Part shown: positions 17,737 to 25,982 of the stretch, one piece after another
Position numbering within the stretch: position 1 is the first letter of the stretch
How the letters are laid out: every line of letters starts with the position of its first letter
Assembly: GCA_003600225.1 (NCBI GenBank)
Contig: QZFT01000069.1
Location: forward strand, 1-38,014
DNA: 38,014 nt
Direction: 5' to 3'
Source: Pseudonocardiaceae bacterium YIM PH 21723
Lineage (GTDB): Bacteria; Actinomycetota; Actinomycetes; Mycobacteriales; Pseudonocardiaceae
Program-made: the position numbers and the translations under genes
The notes under the pieces: generated by a model
Databases searched by the model: none
What the model was told of the DNA's origin: nothing
Seen by the model: only the letters and a program-made list of their open reading frames with translations

Positions 17737-19299
17737 TTGTTCAAGCACGCCCTGCGGGCTGCGGCTTTGCTGGTCGCCGCCACCCTGGCAACCGGAACGG
17801 CCGCCCTGGCCGATCCCGCTCCGGCCCCCGCGCCGAAGCCGCAACTCGTCATCACCGCGAAGCTGGACTCGCCACCCCCGGTGTTCTACCCGGGCGACGT
17901 GGCCGTCCTGGAGATCGAGGTGAAGAACACCGGGGATGTCCCGGCCGAGATCGAGAAGGTCGTCGTCACCACCACGCCGGACGACATGGCCTGGCGCAGG
18001 ACGCTGGACGACGTGAAGAACGTGGTCGTGCCGGCCGGTGGCACCTACAAGAACTACATCGCCGGCTCGGCCAAGGACAACCTGACGAAGGACATCGCCG
18101 TCCGGGTCGACGCGAAGGTCAAGGGTGACGCCTTCGAGGTGAAGGCGTTCGAGCAGATCCTCAAGGTGGCGGACCCGACCAAGAAGGCCCCGGTGGCCGG
18201 CGTCGTGGTCGGCGACGGCAAGGGTCTGGCCGGCGGCACCGTCGAGGTGTACGCCAACAGCAAGTTCTTCGCCAAGACCACCACCGACGCCCAGGGCCGG
18301 TTCAGCTTCACCGGCGTGCCGACCGGTCTGACGAGCGTGCGGGTCCGCGACCTGCCGGATGGCTGGGTCACGGTGGACTCGACCGAGATCACCCTGGACG
18401 ACAAGGGCGAGACGAACCTGCGGATCGAGGCCCAGCGGCCGCTGTCCGACTTCCTGAAGTCCACCATCAAGTTCGAGCAGGACGACTACCAGCCGGGCGA
18501 CTCGGCCAAGCTGACCGTGACCCTGACCAACTCCGGCAAGCTTCCGGTTACCGGGATCATCGCCGAGTGCTGGTCGCAGTCCAAGGAGAACAACCGGATC
18601 AGCACCGACGGCTTCGGTGACCTGCGGGAGTCCGCCGGTGGCGTCACGGTGAACGCGGGCGAGACCAAGACCGTCCCGGTCACCGCGGTCGTACCCGCCG
18701 ACGCCGCCAAGTGGGGCGTCGTCGAGGCGTACTGCCGCTTCGGCACCAAGAACGACCTGTTCCGCGGCGTGCACGCGAACGCGTACGCCCGTGTCCCGGC
18801 CCCGGCCGCCGACACCTGGGGTGTGCTGCACGACCTGAAGGACGAGAGCAAGGGCATCGCCGGCCTGAAGGTCAGCCTGGTGGACAAGATCAGCGGCAAG
18901 GTCGTCGCCACCGCCACCACGAACGACCAGGGCCGGGTGGACTACAGGACGGTGCCGGCCGGTGTGTACACCGCCAAGCTGGAGGACAAGGGCCAGTGGA
19001 AGCTGTGGCGGCCCGGCATCGAGTTCCACGTCGGCAGCTGCACGGACTACTGCAAGGGCGGCTGGCGGCTGCCCGTCGTCGCGGACGGCACCCCGACCGA
19101 CCCGGGTACCACCGAGCCCGGCAAGCCCGGTGACCCGGCGCAGCCCGGTGAGAACCCGCAGGCGCCCGCACCGCAGGCGAAGCCCGGTTTCCTGGCCTCG
19201 ACCGGTGCCAGCGTGCTCGGCCTGATCGGCGGGTCGATCCTGCTGCTCGGCGCCGGTGCGGGCGCGATCTGGTACACCCGCCGGCGCAGGACGGCGTAA
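17737..19299 (+). CDS. Surface protein 1: Cna-B/SdrD-like domains with LASTG sortase signal
   Basis: This is a 520-residue cell-wall protein. The TTG start is set by GGGGGAG 6 bases upstream. It comprises a signal peptide 1-25 (cleavage ALA-DP); a beta-rich N-domain about 35-145; a Cna-B/SdrD-like domain about 150-230 (GVVVGDGKGLAGGTVEVY, DAQGRFSFTGVP); a third domain about 233-355 opening with FEQDDYQPGDSAKLTVTLTN and holding two Cys; and a second B-like domain from about 359 (LKDESKGIAGLKVSLVD) ending in Cys435 and Cys439. A Pro/Gly linker leads to LASTG at 486-490, a hydrophobic helix and an RRRR tail. LAxTG is the class E sortase signal of high-GC actinobacteria, so it is probably covalently wall-anchored. 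Three paralogues follow. Ligand unknown. Confidence 0.85.
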   Translation: MFKHALRAAALLVAATLATGTAALADPAPAPAPKPQLVITAKLDSPPPVFYPGDVAVLEIEVKNTGDVPAEIEKVVVTTTPDDMAWRRTLDDVKNVVVPAGGTYKNYIAGSAKDNLTKDIAVRVDAKVKGDAFEVKAFEQILKVADPTKKAPVAGVVVGDGKGLAGGTVEVYANSKFFAKTTTDAQGRFSFTGVPTGLTSVRVRDLPDGWVTVDSTEITLDDKGETNLRIEAQRPLSDFLKSTIKFEQDDYQPGDSAKLTVTLTNSGKLPVTGIIAECWSQSKENNRISTDGFGDLRESAGGVTVNAGETKTVPVTAVVPADAAKWGVVEAYCRFGTKNDLFRGVHANAYARVPAPAADTWGVLHDLKDESKGIAGLKVSLVDKISGKVVATATTNDQGRVDYRTVPAGVYTAKLEDKGQWKLWRPGIEFHVGSCTDYCKGGWRLPVVADGTPTDPGTTEPGKPGDPAQPGENPQAPAPQAKPGFLASTGASVLGLIGGSILLLGAGAGAIWYTRRRRTA

Positions 19300-19307
19300 T
19301 CAGCTCA

Positions 19308-19344
19308 CGCGCTGCGGTCCGTTCAACCGGCGGGCCGCAGCGCG
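19308..19344. terminator. Hairpin terminator between convergent genes
   Basis: Arms at 19308-19320 and 19332-19344 pair over 13 positions with one wobble, loop 11 nt. It follows the stop of surface protein 1 and extends into the last codons of the opposing unknown gene (stop at 19323), so coding and termination overlap. Confidence 0.6.
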
Positions 19345-19778
19345 GGCATGTCCAGGAAGTGCGGGATCCAGGCCCAGTCGCCGGGCTGCCAGCTCAACCA
19401 GCGCAAAGCCGTGGCCAGGCCGGCGGCGTGGTCGACGGCGTACGCCTGGTAGAAGACCGGGCCGGACAGCAGGATCTGCCAGCGATCCGGTTCGGTCCGT
19501 TCGCAGTTGTAGCGCACGGCGGCCCGGATGCCGACGTGCGCCAGCTGATCCAGGATCAGCTCGGTGTCCCCCAGGAACGGCATCGCCAGTTCCGGCCGCT
19601 CCAGGCGGTCCCGGATCTCTTCGAAGCAGCCCTTCAGCTGGGCTCCGGCCACCTCGCGGGGCCGATCGGCGAGGGCCGGGCCCCACAGCCGGACGTACCA
19701 GATGTGACTGGGAGCGGCCTCCACCATCACGTGCAGGCCGGGTCTGCCCAGCTCGAGCATCACCGCGGCGAGTTCCAT
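19323..19778 (-). CDS. Hypothetical protein inside the surface-protein cluster
   Basis: The 151-residue soluble protein has no signal peptide or membrane segment. It is rich in Trp and Leu (IWYVRLWGP, ALRWLSWQPGDWAWIPHF), with a mixed alpha/beta pattern reminiscent of YbjN/type III chaperone-like folds, but I do not recognise a family with confidence. One Cys lies in LKGCFEE and one in RYNCERTEP. The start at ATG 19778 is weakly supported; internal Met codons are possible. It is transcribed opposite to the surface-protein genes, convergent with surface protein 1 and divergent from surface protein 2. No function can be assigned. Confidence 0.6.
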   Translation of the reverse strand: MELAAVMLELGRPGLHVMVEAAPSHIWYVRLWGPALADRPREVAGAQLKGCFEEIRDRLERPELAMPFLGDTELILDQLAHVGIRAAVRYNCERTEPDRWQILLSGPVFYQAYAVDHAAGLATALRWLSWQPGDWAWIPHFLDMPALRPAG

Positions 19779-19815
19779 CGATTCACCGTGCCATGGCTTC
19801 CACCCAACGGCAGCA

Positions 19816-19862
19816 TGTAACGGGAGCTATATCTCCACACGATCGAGCAGGTAGAGCCATGG
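19816..19862 (+). promoter_or_regulatory. Conserved TGTAAC upstream block of surface protein 2
   Basis: TGTAAC (19816-19821) is followed at fixed distance by CCACACGATCGAGC and GGTAGAGCC (to 19862). The same block occurs at 22436-22482 ahead of surface protein 4. A GTAAC -35 with about 16-17 bases to a CGA-containing -10 resembles ECF-type promoters; from memory, Streptomyces sigma-BldN uses CGTAAC-N16-CGTTGA. Shared control of the cluster is the likely meaning. Confidence 0.55.
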
Positions 19863-19901
19863 CCCGCTGGGGTGGCCATCGGCGGATCATGGGGAGACCG
19901 A

Positions 19902-21248
19902 GTGCTGAGAAATGTTCTGCGGATGGCGGTCGCCGCCGCCCTCGTCCTGACAGTGGCGCCCGCCGCGCACGCGGCCGAGCCACGGCTCGACCTGACCGCC
20001 TCGGCGCCCGCCAAGACCTACGACCTCGGCTGGTACGTGCCGATCACCCTGACCGCGCGCAATCCGGGTACCACCGCGGTATCCGGCTTCCCGGTGACGG
20101 CGAGCAGCACCGCCGGCTGCCGGTTCGCGCTGGACGGCGACGACTGGCCGGGCCTGCGGGACGGCTCGGTGTCCGTCGAGGCCGGCGCCACCCGGGACTT
20201 CAGCCTGCGGGCGGTCTTCAGCCGGGGTTCGGGCGACTGCCCGATCACCTTCAGCTCCGCCGTGGGCACGGCGACCGCCACCGTGAAGCTGCCGGTGATC
20301 CCGGTCGGCACCGTGCAGGGCGTGCTCTTCGGCGACCGGAACGGCAACGGCGCACCCGATTCCGGGGAGGCCCTCGCCGGCGTCCGGGTGGCGGTGATCG
20401 ACGCCTACCACGACCGGCGGGCCGTCCGCACCGACGCCGAGGGCCGGTACCGGGCCGAGGGCGTGCCGCAGGGCCACATCGAGGTCGCGCCCGAGGAACT
20501 GCCCGACGGCTGGGTGATCGACGGGGGCGACGACCACCGGCTGGGCGACAACCTCACCCTCGATCTGCCCGCCCGCCGGCCGCTGTCCGACAAGCTGGTG
20601 GTCACCGGCAAGTTCGGCAAGGACACCTACCAGCCCGGGGAGACCGCGGAGCTGACCTTCACGCTGTCCAACAGGAGCGATGAACCCTTCAGCCGGATCG
20701 GCCCGATCTGCGACCGGATCGGTCAGTCACCGGATCACGTGGACACGAGCAAGTGGGACGCCTTCAAGTACGGCGTCGACCTGGCACCCGGCGAGACGAA
20801 GACTTTCACCGTGACCAGCACGGTTCCGGCGAAGTCTCCGCAGTACGGCGTCGTCCGGGCCAGCTGCGACTTCACCCCGGGCAACTACGACCGCGTCGGC
20901 AACCCGCACGCGGACCTGTACGCCCACGTGCCCGGCGGCAAGCGCGACCTCTCGGGCCTGTTCTTCCACAACGAGAACGGCAACTGGGAGGTGGACCCCG
21001 GCGAGGCGAAGGCCGGGGTGCGGGCCGACCTGGTGGACAAGGTGACCGGCGAGACCATCGCGGTCACCCAGACCAACGCCGAGGGCCGGTTCCTCATCGC
21101 CGATGTGCCCTTCGGCTCGTACACACTTCGGCCATCTGGCCCGTGGCGGCTCAGCCGGTCGCAGAGCACACTGACGGTCTGTGGTGGCGACGGTCCGTGT
21201 GGCGGCGAGCGAAGCATCGAGATCGAACCGGCGCCGCCCCTGAGGTAA
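19902..21248 (+). CDS. Surface protein 2: secreted, SdrD/Cna-B-like, no anchor
   Basis: The product has 448 residues. GTG 19902 is preceded by GGGGAG 5 bases upstream; an in-frame GTG at 19872 would spoil the signal peptide. The signal peptide is 1-24 (cleavage AHA-AE). It has an N-domain about 27-130, a B-like domain from about 140 with the calcium-loop-like sequence GDRNGNGAPDSGE, a third domain from about 236 (KFGKDTYQPGETAELTFTLSN, with CDR and SCDF cysteines), and a second B-like domain from about 351 (NENGNWEVDPGE) ending with Cys427 and Cys433. The protein stops at APPLR without membrane anchor or sorting signal, so it should be released or bound non-covalently. It is co-transcribed with surface protein 3, 19 bp downstream. 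Confidence 0.83.
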   Translation: MLRNVLRMAVAAALVLTVAPAAHAAEPRLDLTASAPAKTYDLGWYVPITLTARNPGTTAVSGFPVTASSTAGCRFALDGDDWPGLRDGSVSVEAGATRDFSLRAVFSRGSGDCPITFSSAVGTATATVKLPVIPVGTVQGVLFGDRNGNGAPDSGEALAGVRVAVIDAYHDRRAVRTDAEGRYRAEGVPQGHIEVAPEELPDGWVIDGGDDHRLGDNLTLDLPARRPLSDKLVVTGKFGKDTYQPGETAELTFTLSNRSDEPFSRIGPICDRIGQSPDHVDTSKWDAFKYGVDLAPGETKTFTVTSTVPAKSPQYGVVRASCDFTPGNYDRVGNPHADLYAHVPGGKRDLSGLFFHNENGNWEVDPGEAKAGVRADLVDKVTGETIAVTQTNAEGRFLIADVPFGSYTLRPSGPWRLSRSQSTLTVCGGDGPCGGERSIEIEPAPPLR

Positions 21249-21267
21249 CCGGAACTGGGGAGATCAC

Positions 21268-22416
21268 GTGCTGATACGCGTTGCAGGGGCGGCGGTCTCC
21301 GCCGCCCTCATGCTGGGGATGACGCCGGCGGCGTTCGCCGACGAGCCGGTCACGGTCGCCGGGGTGCTGTACGGCGACACCAACGACAACGGCGCCTTCG
21401 ACGAGGGTGAGCCGCTGCTCGGCGGCGCCGAGCTGCACTTCTCCGCGAACGGCGAGACGGTCACCGCCACCACCGGCGAGGACGGCCGGTTCGAGTTCGC
21501 GCCTACCGGCCCGCAGACCGGGCAGCTCCAGGCGGACAGGCTGCCCGACGGCTGGGCCGGCGTCCCCTCGCCGCTGACCATCGACGCGCGGGCGACGGAC
21601 CTGAAGGTGCGCGCCGTGCGCCCGATCGCCGAGCGGCTCACCGTGACCGGCAGGTTCGACCGGGACCAGTACCGGCGGGGCGACACCGCGCAGCTCAGCT
21701 TCACCCTCACCAACACCGGCCGGTACCCGCTGAAGCACATCCAGCCGGGCTGCGACCGGGCGAACAACTCGACCCACGTGGGCCACGACCAGTGGACCGA
21801 GCTGGACAAGGGCATCGACCTGGCTCCCGGTCAGACCCGGACCGTGACCGTGCCCGGCGTGGTGCCCGAGACTGCGGACAACGGCTGGGTGTCGCTGACC
21901 TGCGATTTCAACCCGGACGCCGAGCACCCGACCGGCGGCCCCGAGCTGCGGCTGGACGCGGGGGTGGCCAGCGACAAAAGGGGCCGATCGCGTGGCCTGC
22001 TCTACCACGACGGCAACGAGGGCAGGGAAACCCCGGCCGGCGTCAAGGCCGGGCTGGTGGATCACTGGACCCACAAGGTGATCGCGGTGGGCGAGACCGG
22101 GGCCGACGGTCGCGTCGAGTTCCCCGATGTGCCGTACAGCAGCTACGAGATCCAGGTGTACGGCGACTGGAAGCTGCTCCGCGACAAGAGCAACGTCACC
22201 CAGGTCGGCGGCTGTACGCACTGCGACGCCCCCTGGTCCGAACCGATCGTGCCCGGCCCGACGCGGCCGGTGCCCCAGCCCGGCGACTCGGCCTACCCGG
22301 CAGCGGCCACGGTGTCCTTCACCCGGGCCAACGCCGGCTGGCTGATCGGCGGCGCCGTGGTGCTGCTGCTCGGCAGCGGAGCCGCCCTCTGGCTGGCCCG
22401 CAGGAAGACGGCCTAG
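21268..22416 (+). CDS. Surface protein 3: SdrD/Cna-B-like with C-terminal membrane anchor
   Basis: The product has 382 residues. GTG 21268 has GGGGAG 5 bases upstream. The signal peptide is 1-24 (AFA-DE). The N-domain of its paralogues is missing: the mature protein begins directly with the B-like domain (GVLYGDTNDNGAFDEGEPLLGG). The third domain (RFDRDQYRRGDTAQLSFTLTN, GCDR..LTCDF) and second B-like domain (LLYHDGNEGRETPAGVKAG) follow, then Cys316/Cys319 (GCTHCDAPW). A Pro-rich linker leads to a hydrophobic helix (about 354-375) and ARRKTA tail like that of surface protein 1, but the preceding sequence, ATVSFTRANAGW, contains no LAxTG or LPxTG. It is probably a simple membrane anchor. Confidence 0.83.
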   Translation: MLIRVAGAAVSAALMLGMTPAAFADEPVTVAGVLYGDTNDNGAFDEGEPLLGGAELHFSANGETVTATTGEDGRFEFAPTGPQTGQLQADRLPDGWAGVPSPLTIDARATDLKVRAVRPIAERLTVTGRFDRDQYRRGDTAQLSFTLTNTGRYPLKHIQPGCDRANNSTHVGHDQWTELDKGIDLAPGQTRTVTVPGVVPETADNGWVSLTCDFNPDAEHPTGGPELRLDAGVASDKRGRSRGLLYHDGNEGRETPAGVKAGLVDHWTHKVIAVGETGADGRVEFPDVPYSSYEIQVYGDWKLLRDKSNVTQVGGCTHCDAPWSEPIVPGPTRPVPQPGDSAYPAAATVSFTRANAGWLIGGAVVLLLGSGAALWLARRKTA

Positions 22417-22435
22417 TCAACACCTTTCGGCCTGC

Positions 22436-22482
22436 TGTAACACGGGCCACAGATCCACACGATCGAGCTGGTAGAGCCGTGG
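22436..22482 (+). promoter_or_regulatory. Conserved TGTAAC upstream block of surface protein 4
   Basis: This is the near-copy of the 19816-19862 block: TGTAAC at 22436-22441, then at identical spacing CCACACGATCGAGC (22454-22467) and GGTAGAGCC. The stretch from 22451 to 22482 differs from its partner at only a few positions, while the 9 bases just after TGTAAC vary, the pattern expected of a promoter spacer. Confidence 0.55.
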
Positions 22483-22514
22483 ATGGGGACACGGCACTCC
22501 AGAGGGGGATCAAC

Positions 22515-23900
22515 GTGTTCAGACACCTGTTAGGGCTGGCGGCAGCCGCCGTCCTCGTGCTGACGACCGGGCAGGCCGCCACCGCGGCTCCGGCACAGGA
22601 GGATCAGCTCCAGGCGACACTCACCGCGCCGGACGGGACCTACGTACTCGGCCAGACCTTCCCGATGAGACTGACCCTCACCAACACCGGGGGCACGACG
22701 CTCTCCCGGATCTTCGCGCGCACCGACTACTTCACGAACCCGGGCGTGCATGTGGACCACACCCCGGACTGGGCCGTGCTGAGCGACTACAACGGGCCGG
22801 GCGCGGAACTGCAGGCGGGCGCGAGCCGCACCTTCGACCTGGTCGGCTCCTTCACCGAGGGCGGCGGCGACGTACGGGCCGCGCTGGACATCTTCCACAA
22901 GATCTACAACACCGAGTTCCCGCTGGCCAAGGCCTCGGCCCCGGTCAAACTGGCGCCCGCGGGGAGCAAGGTGAAGGTCGCCGGGGTGCTCTATGGGGAC
23001 CGGAACGAGAACGGTGCCCTCGACCCGGGTGAGAGCCTGGCCGGGGCCACTCTGAAGCTGTCCCTGCAGACCGAGCCACAGCCACTGACCACCACGACGG
23101 ACGGCGACGGCCGCTTCGACTTCGGCGAACACACCCCGCAGGTCACCAGCCTGTACGCCGAGGAACTGCCCGGCGGCTGGGTGCCGTTCCGTCGCGAGCT
23201 GATCCTGAACGACGGCTCCGGGGACCTGCGGATCGCCGCGATCCGGCCGTTCAGCGAGAAGCTCAGCGCCACCGGAAAGTTCGACAAGGACACCTACCGG
23301 GCGGGCGACACCGCGCAGGTCACCTACACCTTCACCAACATCGGCAGCACCCCGATCGCCGGTTTCCGGCACGGCTGTGACCGGGTGGGCGGCTCGCCGA
23401 ACCACGTGACCACCGATCAGTGGGGCGAGATCGACCGGATCAGCCTGAACCCGGGCGAGAGCCGGACGGTGACGGTGCCCAGCGTGGTGCCGCAGCGCTC
23501 CCTTGAGTACGGAACGACCGTGCTCAACTGCGACTTCAACCTGGACGACGCCTACCCGGCCGGTGGCCCCGAGGTGCATCTGATCGCCCGGGTGCAGACC
23601 GACGCCAAGGCCGACACCTGGGGTCACCTCTACGAGGACCGGAACAATAACAACTGGCTGGATCCGGGCGAGGGCGTCGCCGGCATCAGCACCGTGCTGG
23701 TCGATGACGTCGACGGCGCGGTGGTGGCCTCGGCCGTGACGAACGCCGAGGGCCGGGTGGACTACCCCGGACTTCCCTACGGCCGGTACACGGTGCGGGT
23801 AGAGGGGCCGTGGAAGCTCCTGGACCCCTGGGACAAGGTAATGGTCGGCACCTGCAACTACTGCACTCCCGACTGGCGCACGCGAGTAGCCGCCGCCTAG
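22515..23900 (+). CDS. Surface protein 4: secreted, SdrD/Cna-B-like, no anchor
   Basis: The product has 461 residues. GTG 22515 follows GAGGGGG by 6 bases; the open frame extends far upstream but only as an overlap of the previous gene. The signal peptide is 1-24 (ATA-AP). The N-domain is about 27-150; the B-like domain from about 157 has GDRNENGALDPGE; the third domain from about 250 reads KFDKDTYRAGDTAQVTYTFTN with GCDR and NCDF cysteines; the second B-like domain has EDRNNNNWLDPGEG and ends in Cys447/Cys450 (CNYC). It stops at RTRVAAA without anchor. Domain order equals surface protein 2, with its own copy of the upstream promoter block. Probably an extracellular partner of the anchored members. 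Confidence 0.83.
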   Translation: MFRHLLGLAAAAVLVLTTGQAATAAPAQEDQLQATLTAPDGTYVLGQTFPMRLTLTNTGGTTLSRIFARTDYFTNPGVHVDHTPDWAVLSDYNGPGAELQAGASRTFDLVGSFTEGGGDVRAALDIFHKIYNTEFPLAKASAPVKLAPAGSKVKVAGVLYGDRNENGALDPGESLAGATLKLSLQTEPQPLTTTTDGDGRFDFGEHTPQVTSLYAEELPGGWVPFRRELILNDGSGDLRIAAIRPFSEKLSATGKFDKDTYRAGDTAQVTYTFTNIGSTPIAGFRHGCDRVGGSPNHVTTDQWGEIDRISLNPGESRTVTVPSVVPQRSLEYGTTVLNCDFNLDDAYPAGGPEVHLIARVQTDAKADTWGHLYEDRNNNNWLDPGEGVAGISTVLVDDVDGAVVASAVTNAEGRVDYPGLPYGRYTVRVEGPWKLLDPWDKVMVGTCNYCTPDWRTRVAAA

Positions 23901-23901
23901 C

Positions 23902-23951
23902 CCTGAACGTGGCTTTCAGGCCCATGGATGGGCCTGAAAGCCACGTTCAGG
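23902..23951. terminator. Palindromic repeat family 2, 24-bp perfect palindrome
   Basis: Arms 23902-23925 and 23928-23951 are exact reverse complements separated by 2 bases (a real loop would open a few pairs). The core is GAACGTGGCTTTCAGG. It lies between the convergent surface protein 4 (stop 23900) and the ABC ATPase (stop 23956), filling almost the whole gap, and should terminate both. A second, imperfect copy is at 31157-31203. Confidence 0.85.
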
Positions 23952-23955
23952 CGTC

Positions 23956-25005
23956 TCACGGGTCCAGGACCAGTTCCGGGACGAGTTCCGGTTCCACCGA
24001 GTGCGGCCGCAGTTCACCGGAGCGGATCTGCTCCGCGTAGTGACAGGCGACCTTGTGCCCCGACTCGACGGCGCGCAGTCGCGGCCGTTCGGTGTCGCAG
24101 CGGGTGGCCTGCTTCCACGGGCACCGGGTGTGGAACCGGCAGCCGGCGGGCGGCGCGGCCGGGGACGGCAGGTCACCGGTGAGCAGGATGCGTTCCCGGC
24201 GGTCCTCCACGACCGGGTCGGGTACCGGAACCGCAGACAGCAACGCGCGGGTGTACGGGTGCAGCGGGTCCGTGTACAGCTCGTGCGCCGGTGCCTCCTC
24301 CACGATGCCGCCCAAATACATCACGCCGACCCGGTCGGCGATGTGCCGGACCACGGCCAGGTCGTGCGCGATGACCAGGTAGGTCAGCCCGAACTCACCC
24401 TGCAGGTCCTCCAGCAGGTTGATCACCTGCGCCTGCACCGAGACGTCCAGCGCGGACACCGGTTCGTCGGCCACGATCAGGTCCGGCCTGACCGCGAGCG
24501 CGCGGGCGATGCCGATGCGTTGCCGCTGACCGCCGGAGAACTCGTGCGGGTACTTGCGCAGCGATCCGTGTGGCAGGCCGACCGAGGTCAGCAGGTCACG
24601 CAGGGTCTTGCCCAGGTCCACGCCCTTGTCCAGGCCGTGTACCCGGATCCCCTCGACCAGGATCGACTCCACCGACTGGCGTGGGTCCAAACTGGACAGT
24701 GGGTCCTGGAAGACCATCTGCATCCGGCGGCGCATCCGGCGCAGGTCCTCGCCCTTCAGCGTGGCCAGGTCGGTCCCGTCGAACACCATCCGCCCACCGG
24801 TGGGTTCGGTGAGCCGCAGCAGGCCTCTGCCCAAGGTGGACTTTCCGCAGCCGGATTCGCCGACCAGGCCGTAGGTTTCGCCCCGCCGGATGCTGAGGTC
24901 GACCCCGTCCACCGCGTACACGTGCCCGACGACACGGTCCACGAACAGCCCCCGGCGGATCGGGAAGTGCACCTTGAGATCTTCGATCTCCACCAGGTTC
25001 GTCAT
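23956..25005 (-). CDS. Peptide/solute ABC transporter ATP-binding protein (DppF/OppF type)
   Basis: The 349-residue ATPase subunit has Walker [10 protein letters not shown] at 49-57, signature [15 protein letters not shown], Walker [15 protein letters not shown], and the oligopeptide-transporter C-terminal extension with [15 protein letters not shown] cysteines found in DppF/OppF proteins. The start [10 protein letters not shown] overlaps the stop of the upstream ATPase gene (ATGA); a longer open frame lies inside that gene. It is the last of five genes (binding protein, two permeases, two ATPases) and ends at the family 2 palindrome. It would pair with the DppD-like subunit on the cytoplasmic face to drive uptake of peptides or other solutes. 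Confidence 0.93.
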   Translation of the reverse strand: MTNLVEIEDLKVHFPIRRGLFVDRVVGHVYAVDGVDLSIRRGETYGLVGESGCGKSTLGRGLLRLTEPTGGRMVFDGTDLATLKGEDLRRMRRRMQMVFQDPLSSLDPRQSVESILVEGIRVHGLDKGVDLGKTLRDLLTSVGLPHGSLRKYPHEFSGGQRQRIGIARALAVRPDLIVADEPVSALDVSVQAQVINLLEDLQGEFGLTYLVIAHDLAVVRHIADRVGVMYLGGIVEEAPAHELYTDPLHPYTRALLSAVPVPDPVVEDRRERILLTGDLPSPAAPPAGCRFHTRCPWKQATRCDTERPRLRAVESGHKVACHYAEQIRSGELRPHSVEPELVPELVLDP

Positions 25006-25976
25006 CGGACCGCCACCTCCATCGGGTTGTGGCACAACAACAATCGCTGCTGGTCGCCGGTGAGTTCCGGGGTCCGCGCGGTGCAGTCGGCGATCTGGTT
25101 GGCGCACCGCGGGGCGAAGGCACAGCCGCCGTCCCACGGGATGTTGTCGGCCACCGACCCGGGAATCGGCACCAGCCGGTCCCCTTCCAGGTCGAGCCTG
25201 GGGATCGAGGCCAGCAGGCCGTGGGTGTACGGGTGCCGGGGCAGCTCGAACAGCTCGTGCCGCCCGGCCCGTTCCACCACCCGGCCGCCGTAGAGCACAT
25301 TGACCTGGTCACACAGCCCGGCGACCACCCCGAGATCGTGGGTGATCATGATGAGCGCGGTGCCGGTGTCGGTGACGAGTTCCTTGAGCAGCGCCAGGAT
25401 CTGCGCCTGGATCGTCACGTCCAGCGCGGTCGTCGGCTCGTCGGCGATCAGCACCCGGGGCCGGCAGGCCAGCGCGATGGCGATCAACGCGCGTTGCCGC
25501 ATGCCACCGGACAGCTGGTGCGGGTACTCGGTCAGCCTGCGTCGCGGGTCGGGAATGCCCACCCGGTTCAGCAGGTCCTCCGCCTCGATCATCGCCTTGC
25601 GCCGGGGCATGCCGCGATGCTTCTCCAGCACCTCGGTGACCTGGATGCCGATCGGGATCACCGGGTTCAGCGAGGACAGCGGATCCTGGAACACCATGCC
25701 CAGGTCCTTGCCCCGCCGGGCCCGCATCTGGTCCGGGCTCAGCGACAGCAGTTCGGTGCCCTCGTACCGCACCGAGCCGGTGACCTGGTTGCCGCGCTTG
25801 GGCAGCAGGCCCATGATCGCCAGCGAGGTGACCGACTTGCCGCAGCCGGACTCGCCGACCAGCCCGACGGTCTGCCCGGGCTCCACACTGAAGCTGACCT
25901 TGTCCACCGCGGTGAACGGTTCTTCTCCCCTGCGGCGGAACACCACCGAGAGGTCGGTGACATCAAGCAGTGCCAT
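25002..25976 (-). CDS. Peptide/solute ABC transporter ATP-binding protein (DppD/OppD type)
   Basis: The 324-residue protein has Walker [10 protein letters not shown] at 41-49, a Q-loop in [12 protein letters not shown], signature [15 protein letters not shown], Walker [14 protein letters not shown], and the C-terminal [15 protein letters not shown] cysteine region of the oligopeptide importer family. It overlaps the downstream ATPase by 4 bases and follows the permease by 6 bases, so the genes form one translationally coupled unit. The two ATPases are distinct subunits rather than duplicates, as usual in Dpp/Opp systems. Confidence 0.93.
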   Translation of the reverse strand: MALLDVTDLSVVFRRRGEEPFTAVDKVSFSVEPGQTVGLVGESGCGKSVTSLAIMGLLPKRGNQVTGSVRYEGTELLSLSPDQMRARRGKDLGMVFQDPLSSLNPVIPIGIQVTEVLEKHRGMPRRKAMIEAEDLLNRVGIPDPRRRLTEYPHQLSGGMRQRALIAIALACRPRVLIADEPTTALDVTIQAQILALLKELVTDTGTALIMITHDLGVVAGLCDQVNVLYGGRVVERAGRHELFELPRHPYTHGLLASIPRLDLEGDRLVPIPGSVADNIPWDGGCAFAPRCANQIADCTARTPELTGDQQRLLLCHNPMEVAVR

Positions 25977-25982
25977 CGCCGC

